Shown here in pieces: positions 40,611 to 44,860 of a stretch of DNA of 44,860 nucleotides. Below the pieces are notes generated by a model that saw only the letters and a list, made by a program, of their open reading frames with translations, ran no database searches and was not told the origin of the DNA. A program made the translations under genes and the position numbers. Within the stretch, counting starts at the first letter, position 1. The number at the start of each line of letters is the position of its first letter. Location of the stretch: NCBI GenBank assembly GCA_913057985.1, contig CAJXPL010000020.1, positions 1 to 44,860 on the forward strand. Direction: 5' to 3'. Source of the stretch: an uncultured Synechococcus sp. Its GTDB lineage: Bacteria; Cyanobacteriota; Cyanobacteriia; PCC-6307; Cyanobiaceae.

Positions 40611-41627
40611 TTGAAGATTCTGTTCTGGGGGACACCGGTCTATGCGGTGCCAACCCTTAATGCACTGCATGATGCGGGCCACACCATCGTTGGGGTCGTC
40701 ACGCAGCCGGATCGTCGGCGGGGTCGAGGCAAACAGCTGGTTGCATCACCGGTAAAGGCGAGGGCGGAAGAACTCGGTCTTCCTGTGTTCACCCCTGAAC
40801 GGATCCGACGGGATGACGATTGCAAAGCCAAGCTCGCTGCACTCGGTGCTGATGCTTCTGTGGTCGTGGCCTTCGGACAGATCCTTCCCAAGGATGTGTT
40901 GGAGCAGCCTCCCCTGGGCTGCTGGAACGGCCACGGATCACTACTACCGCGTTGGCGCGGTGCTGGTCCCATCCAGTGGTCCCTGCTCGAAGGGGATCAG
41001 GAAACGGGTGTGGGGATCATGGCCATGGAAGAAGGGCTCGATTCTGGTCCGGTTCTGCTCGAGCAACGCACCCCGATCCAGCTGCTGGAACCTTCTATCG
41101 CCTTGGCCGAACGGCTCAGTGCTCTCACTGCAGAGCTGATGGTTCAGGCGATGCCACTGATTGAAGCGGCGGGACCGGGTCCAGAAGACGAGAGATTGGC
41201 AAGGCTCAACGTGCGGGTTCAGGCCGAGGGGTCGACCTATGCCCGCATGCTGGAGAAGCAGGATTTCCAATTGGATTGGTCTGCCCCTGCTCTCAGCATT
41301 CATCGCAAGGTGATGGGGCTTCATCCCGGAGCGTTCACTCAGTGGCAGGGCAAACGCCTGAAGGTGTTGCGCACGGAGCCGTTGATCGAGCGCCTGCAGA
41401 ATCAACTCAGTCCTGAGGGACGCAACCTCGTGGGCCAATGGCCCACCGGAGAGCATCCTCCGGGGACGATCCTGGCGGTGATCGAGGATCTGGGCTTGGT
41501 GGTGAGCAGTTCAGGCTGTCCTCTTCTGATCCGGGAGGCACAGCTGGAAGGCAAGGCGCGCAGCACAGCACCCGTTCTGTTGCAGCAACTCAAGGCCACT
41601 GTGGGAGATCGCTTCGGCGACGGTTGA
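40611..41627 (+). CDS. fmt: methionyl-tRNA formyltransferase
   Basis: The 338-residue protein (TTG 40611, two bases after the tldE stop) begins MKILFWGTPVYAVPTL. The catalytic residues N106, H108 and D144 are all present in NGHGSLLPRWRGAGPI and EEGLDSG; the usual NVHAS is replaced by NGHGS. The C-terminal tRNA-binding domain is present (WSAPALSIHRKVMGLHPGAFT). It formylates Met-tRNA(fMet) for initiation. The stop is one base from the stop of the converging DUF120-like gene. Confidence 0.95.
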   Translation: MKILFWGTPVYAVPTLNALHDAGHTIVGVVTQPDRRRGRGKQLVASPVKARAEELGLPVFTPERIRRDDDCKAKLAALGADASVVVAFGQILPKDVLEQPPLGCWNGHGSLLPRWRGAGPIQWSLLEGDQETGVGIMAMEEGLDSGPVLLEQRTPIQLLEPSIALAERLSALTAELMVQAMPLIEAAGPGPEDERLARLNVRVQAEGSTYARMLEKQDFQLDWSAPALSIHRKVMGLHPGAFTQWQGKRLKVLRTEPLIERLQNQLSPEGRNLVGQWPTGEHPPGTILAVIEDLGLVVSSSGCPLLIREAQLEGKARSTAPVLLQQLKATVGDRFGDG

Positions 41628-41628
41628 T

Positions 41629-42279
41629 TCAGGATTCCGTATACAACGAACGCGCTTGAGCCCAGACGCGATCAAGATCCTGTTCAGAGAGTTGTAGAGC
41701 TTCCGGGAACATCGCCGCGAGCCATTGTTGCCGTTTTGCCAGCGTGTCGACCTCAAAAAATGTTTGCTGGGACGCGAGCACCCTGAATTTGAGAAATTCA
41801 AGCAAGCGTGCGCGCAAACGAGTCGTGTCCACAAGTTTGATCCGTCTGCGTTGATCGCGGAGAGAAATGGTGCAGCCTGGTTCCACCCCACTTAATTGCG
41901 GTGCAAGCAACTCCAATGTTGTTGGGGGCTGCCAATGCCGTTCCTTGGTCTCGGGGTGGGGGTAGTAAACCCAGCCGTTCACAACATCAGCTTCGCTCGC
42001 TTTGATCTCCACACGCCAGAACGAGAATGTTTCAGGGGGGTGGAGTTCGGTCCAATGCAGCTTCTCAAACAGGTGATCTGGATTCGCGAGAGACACCTCG
42101 AGCGGTGCAAAATTAATATTCAGCGTGCCGAAATAGCAGCCCGACAAGTCAAGCCCTAAGGCCTTGAACACAGGGGATTGCATTCGAATCGTGCCATCCG
42201 GATACGGTGAATCGTTGCTTGTTCCGGAGGCGACGCCATGGCCAGCACAGAGTCGCCCGGTGAGCCAGTCCGTTTTCAT
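41629..42279 (-). CDS. protein resembling archaeal CTP-dependent riboflavin kinase (DUF120-like)
   Basis: The 216-residue product begins MKTDWLTGRLCAGHGVASG. The order of motifs resembles the DUF120/RibK fold: TGRLCAGHGVASG (like EGEVVSGLG), an F-K-x-LG helix region, GTLN at about 51-54 (in archaeal RibK this Thr and Asn bind the metal), VNGWVYYPHPETKERHWQPPTTLELLAPQL (like IDGAIVVPKKTYH...IEIIAP), and VEPGCTISL (like LKDGDVIKI). A helical C-terminal ~65 residues is extra. Most bacteria use ATP-dependent RibF, so a DUF120-type protein here would be unusual. The substrate could be riboflavin or something else. It is third in a minus-strand operon after terC and DUF6464. The likeness is by eye only. 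Confidence 0.6.
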   Translation of the reverse strand: MKTDWLTGRLCAGHGVASGTSNDSPYPDGTIRMQSPVFKALGLDLSGCYFGTLNINFAPLEVSLANPDHLFEKLHWTELHPPETFSFWRVEIKASEADVVNGWVYYPHPETKERHWQPPTTLELLAPQLSGVEPGCTISLRDQRRRIKLVDTTRLRARLLEFLKFRVLASQQTFFEVDTLAKRQQWLAAMFPEALQLSEQDLDRVWAQARSLYTES

Positions 42280-42282
42280 CAA

Positions 42283-42621
42283 TCAGCGAAGTTCACGGTG
42301 GCTGCAGTTCTCACAGGGGCCTTCCGGCCACACAGCACAGCGGAGCAAAGGACTACGGGCATTGAAACGGCAATTGGGATCACCGATCACCCAGCCATGT
42401 CTCCAGGGTGTTGCATCGGCGGGACGCGTCTGGGGTTTCACCAACAGGGCCACTGAGGCCATCACATAGCGACCGTTGCGAAGGGCGTAACGGTGACGAC
42501 GTTGCATCACGAGGAAGGATTGCTGTTCCACAACAAGCCATCGCCCTGGTTGTGGCGGATCCTCAAGATCAACGCGATGGAGCAAACGGTCTCCACTGAT
42601 ATGGCGAAGTTCAACAAGCAT
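42283..42621 (-). CDS. DUF6464 family protein with four-cysteine cluster
   Basis: The 112-residue protein (ATG 42621) has an N-terminal beta-rich half (MLVELRHISGDRLLHRVDLEDPPQPGRWLVVEQQSFLVMQRRHRY) and a C-terminal cluster: C84, C95, C103 and C106 in DPNCRFNARSPLLRCAVWPEGPCENC, fitting a zinc or Fe-S site. This pattern matches the cyanobacterial family named DUF6464, whose function is unknown. The frame extends to 42741 inside terC, but this ATG overlaps terC by only 11 bp. The next gene starts three bases after its stop. Confidence 0.8.
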   Translation of the reverse strand: MLVELRHISGDRLLHRVDLEDPPQPGRWLVVEQQSFLVMQRRHRYALRNGRYVMASVALLVKPQTRPADATPWRHGWVIGDPNCRFNARSPLLRCAVWPEGPCENCSHRELR

Positions 42622-43348
42622 GGCCTTCGTCCTGATCGAGTTCCTTGCTGCGGATCGACATTCCCCAGGCAAACAGCAACAGCACCACCACCAAGGTGAG
42701 CCAATCGGGTTGATTGAGGCTGGGCACGACAACATGAACAATCAAGCGCAGCGCCACGAAAGCAACGGCGAGAAACCCAGCCGTTTCAAGCCGTGGATAC
42801 AGATCAAGCCAGCGGATGAACAGGGCGGATGTAAAACGCAGTGCCACGATGCCGATGAAGGCACCTGTGCTGATCAACACAATCTGATCACTGATGGCCA
42901 CGGCTGCGGCGACGCTATCGATGGAGAAGGCCAGATCTGTGAAAGCCAGCAGTAAAACCGTGTTCAGAAACGGGCGAGACAGACCGTTGGATTCATGTCC
43001 TTCGCTGGACTCGGCATCATCGCCTGATCGGTTGTTGAAGTGATCAACCACCAGCCAAACCAGATAGGCCGCAGCGAGGAGTTGCACCCAGGCGTTTTGC
43101 AACACCCACTGGGCCACAACGATCAAGGCGATCCGCAAGACCAGTGCAATGCCAATGCCCAGGTTGAGGGCAAGGCCTTCCCGCTCCGGTTGGCGGCTGC
43201 TGCGGGCGATGGCCGCGAGGGCCACGGCATTGTCAGCCGAAAGGATCAGCTCCAGCAGTACCAGAACAGGCAGCAGGGCCAAAACCTCACCCCATTGATC
43301 GGCACCTTCGAAGAAATCCGACAGTGAGGGAAGCGAAGTGATGTCCAT
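42611..43348 (-). CDS. TerC family membrane protein
   Basis: The 245-residue protein has about seven membrane segments and the TerC signatures LILSADNAVALAAIA near residue 35 and LLAFTDLAFSIDSVAAAVAISD near 130, with conserved Asp residues in the membrane. TerC proteins are linked to Mn2+ export at the membrane and, in plants, to thylakoid biogenesis. It heads the minus-strand operon with DUF6464 and the DUF120-like gene and is divergent from the next gene across a 38-bp gap. With the UPF0016 pair, it is the second possible manganese exporter in the window. Confidence 0.93.
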   Translation of the reverse strand: MDITSLPSLSDFFEGADQWGEVLALLPVLVLLELILSADNAVALAAIARSSRQPEREGLALNLGIGIALVLRIALIVVAQWVLQNAWVQLLAAAYLVWLVVDHFNNRSGDDAESSEGHESNGLSRPFLNTVLLLAFTDLAFSIDSVAAAVAISDQIVLISTGAFIGIVALRFTSALFIRWLDLYPRLETAGFLAVAFVALRLIVHVVVPSLNQPDWLTLVVVLLLFAWGMSIRSKELDQDEGHAC

Positions 43349-43386
43349 CGCGGCAGCCTAGAAAGTGCAAGCGCTGTTCCATTGCG

Positions 43387-44142
43387 ATGCAGATCCGGGC
43401 CGAGCTGTGTCACGTCGACACCCTGAGATGCATCGTGCGGGTCGAGGCCTGGCTCGACGGTTCTCTGCAGGGCAGCGCCCTCGGTGAAGCCGCCACTGCT
43501 GAAGAGGCTGAGGAGAGAGCGTTGCGACGCCTGAGCTCCAGGCTGGGGTCCACTGAGGCGCCACAACAGCCCCTGAATTCAGCTCGCCCTGAAGCCCCCC
43601 GGGTGGATGAGCCAAATCCGAAGCAGGTGCCCGTGGAGCGGCCGAGAAAAATTGAGCAGACCCAGCCCTCGTCTGCTCCACCCACCCCTGCCAGCCATCA
43701 GGTCCCAGCTACCCCTGCTGACAACGCCCCCTCTGAAACACCAACGGATCCTGACGACTGGAGTGATGAGCTGACCGCCATCGATATGGAAATCAGACGC
43801 ATTGGTTGGTCTCGAGAGCAGGAGCAGGAGTATTTGACCCGGGCCTTTGGGCTCGGCAGCCGCCACAAGCTCACGCGCTATGCCGATCTGGTGGCCTATC
43901 TGCGTCAGTTGAAGTTGATCCAAGCCAACGACGACGCGTCCACCGCACCAGCACCCATCCGTCGTGGTGAGCTGCTTCAACAAGGAGATGCAATGTTGAA
44001 GCAGCTGGGCTGGAGCTCCGATCAAGCAAGGACCTTTCTCCAACAACAACTTGGGGCGACCAGTCGTCAACAACTCAGTGATGAACAGCTTCTGCAGTTC
44101 AACATGCTGCTGGAGGAGCAGACGCTCAGCCAGGCCAAATAA
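43387..44142 (+). CDS. conserved cyanobacterial protein with duplicated C-terminal helical module
   Basis: The 251-residue protein has three parts. Residues 1-53 form a beta-beta-beta-alpha-like domain (AELCHVDTLRCIVRVEAWLDGSLQGSALGEAATAEEAEERALRRLSSRL). Residues ~54-120 are a Pro/Ser/Thr-rich linker. The C-terminus holds two related ~50-residue modules: one at about 124-173 with RRIGWSREQEQEYLTRAFGLGSRHKLT, one at about 193-246 with KQLGWSSDQARTFLQQQLGATSRQQLS. Both follow GWS-x2-Q/A...F/YL...LG..SR.x.L. This suggests an internal duplication. The N-terminal domain vaguely recalls a double-stranded-nucleic-acid-binding fold; I do not claim this. It is divergent from terC. Confidence 0.8.
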   Translation: MQIRAELCHVDTLRCIVRVEAWLDGSLQGSALGEAATAEEAEERALRRLSSRLGSTEAPQQPLNSARPEAPRVDEPNPKQVPVERPRKIEQTQPSSAPPTPASHQVPATPADNAPSETPTDPDDWSDELTAIDMEIRRIGWSREQEQEYLTRAFGLGSRHKLTRYADLVAYLRQLKLIQANDDASTAPAPIRRGELLQQGDAMLKQLGWSSDQARTFLQQQLGATSRQQLSDEQLLQFNMLLEEQTLSQAK

Positions 44143-44356
44143 GTACGAACACTCAGGAATGGTCGGAGCTAGTGGCCTACAGCGGGTTTGCGGCAGGGAC
44201 TGATACGGCGTCCATGCCGATTGCAGCAGGGTGAATCGTCTACACACTCTGCGCAGCCCGGTCGTTCCCTCCGCTTCTTTCCTGAAGGGGGGAATGGCCC
44301 CTATGGGGCAGTAATGAGATCAGAGCTCTGTCGTGAAGGGTTGTTCAGCTGATAAC
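44143..44356. other. intergenic stretch with a short hairpin
   Basis: No convincing gene lies here. The only visible structure is GCCCC-TAT-GGGGC at 44297-44309, a five-base-pair GC hairpin in a G-rich patch, with no T-run after it. A 27-codon ORF (44231-44314, GTG start) is too short and lacks recognisable content. Confidence 0.4.
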
Positions 44357-44656
44357 TCAACTGCGGAAGTTGAACTCCAGCTTCGTTTTGGGCTTTTGGT
44401 ACTTGATCACATTCATCACCTGAAGACCAGTATTTTCAGACTTCCTCTCCTCGGCAAGCGCTTTGAGGATCATGGAGCCCGAGGCCTGCCAGTCTTGATC
44501 TACTTCGATAAATTGCTTGGCTCGTGAGTAGTACTCCGCAGCTTTAGCCAAATAATCAGATTTCTGGCTTGATGTCTTTGAAGATATTGCCGTTGTGATG
44601 GATTTCAATTTGTCTGAGTTAATTGTACAGCATGCTTTCCATTGCACATCAACCAT
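44357..44656 (-). CDS. doubtful small protein in lower-GC DNA
   Basis: The frame runs from 44704, with the first plausible ATG at 44656 giving 99 residues. The product is Lys/Ser-rich and largely helical (TISSK-type start, then QKSDYLAKAAEYYSRAKQFIEVDQDW) and ends NVIKYQKPKTKLEFNFRS. The DNA is clearly lower in GC than the rest of the window. The amino-acid sequence looks protein-like (helix with sensible hydrophobic spacing), but there is no clear ribosome-binding site and I recognise no family. It may be a recently acquired gene or the remnant of one. Confidence 0.45.
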   Translation of the reverse strand: MVDVQWKACCTINSDKLKSITTAISSKTSSQKSDYLAKAAEYYSRAKQFIEVDQDWQASGSMILKALAEERKSENTGLQVMNVIKYQKPKTKLEFNFRS

Positions 44657-44704
44657 TTGAGACCTGCAATCCCGTAAACGCGCTTTAGACCATGGAGATT
44701 GCAC

Positions 44705-44860
44705 ACACCGTGAGGAATCGATTGACCAGCTGAGGCGGATGCTCCTAGCTGTTCAGTCTCAGCAGGTTGGTCAGCTGACAAGAAGGTGTGAGGCCGCTAC
44801 GGGTTGAGGTGCGACCCACCAACCCAGACCTCACGCCCCATGCATAGCCATCCCAATGCC
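44705..44860. other. window end, no confident gene
   Basis: On the plus strand, a frame with no good start codon runs to a TGA near 44806 and contains REESIDQLRRMLLAVQSQQ, which looks more like protein than random sequence. It could be a decayed gene end. Nothing else is supported before the window ends. Confidence 0.3.

Noticed and set aside
1-44860. CRISPR arrays, insertion sequences, prophage genes or rRNA operons
   Set aside because: No regularly spaced direct repeats, transposase, integrase or phage structural motifs, and no rRNA-like sequence were seen.

Overview
The window reads as core chromosome of a marine picocyanobacterium, most likely a marine Synechococcus. The evidence is the set of photosynthesis genes (allophycocyanin-B subunit apcD, psb30, a Psb32-type TPM protein, the proton-extrusion protein pcxA/cemA, the aerobic cyclase acsF and a complex-C heme assembly factor), together with cyanobacteria-only families (DUF3370, DUF565/Ycf20, DUF2996, DUF6464), moderately high GC and tightly packed genes. 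I see no phage, insertion sequence, CRISPR array or rRNA operon. There is one tRNA.

Layout. 1-3.9 kb: the 3' end of a sigma-70 family factor, a small convergent ORF, a secreted DUF3370 protein, a protein joining a ribbon-helix-helix-like N-terminus to a C-terminal J-domain, and a YqhA membrane protein. 3.9-4.6 kb: the only long gene-poor gap, with a perfect 11-bp inverted repeat and the apcD terminator. 4.7-9.1 kb: apcD, divergent from an RlmD/RumA-type rRNA methyltransferase that converges on pheT. 9.2-13.5 kb: rpmG-rpsR-RNase II, converging on an FAD oxidoreductase. 13.6-16.9 kb: metG-lptC, converging on a CCB-type factor. 16.9-21.4 kb: a six-gene run (TerB-like, psb32, pcxA, cobU, trmL, LysM/M23 peptidase), then tRNA-Met(CAT). 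21.6-27.3 kb: a small conserved protein, 2-Cys peroxiredoxin with a strong terminator, and ftsH-UPF0182 joined by an ATGA overlap.

27.3-31.5 kb: rpmF, the HAD-ycf20-glycerate kinase operon, recJ and psb30. 31.6-36.7 kb: YkgJ-like protein, a pair of half-size UPF0016 Mn/Ca exporter proteins, an RNase R-like protein whose catalytic centre looks destroyed, ubiX, a membrane protein and DUF2996. 36.7-41.6 kb: acsF, then tldD-tldE-fmt. 41.6-43.3 kb (minus): terC, DUF6464 and a protein resembling archaeal CTP-dependent riboflavin kinase (DUF120). 43.4-44.9 kb: a protein with a duplicated C-terminal module, then a lower-GC tail with one doubtful ORF.

The genes mostly serve housekeeping (translation, tRNA/rRNA modification, DNA repair) and photosynthesis maintenance (PSII repair, heme and chlorophyll assembly, light harvesting, metal homeostasis). 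The points most worth following up are the RHH/J-domain protein, the apparently inactive RNase R homologue, the DUF120-like protein, the single-membrane-span FtsH coupled to UPF0182, and a cluster of GGTGTG sites upstream of the DUF3370 gene. Two short genes (rpmF and psb30) and several start sites were assigned by direct reading. Function assignments rest on recognised motifs and remembered family sequences, not on a database search.
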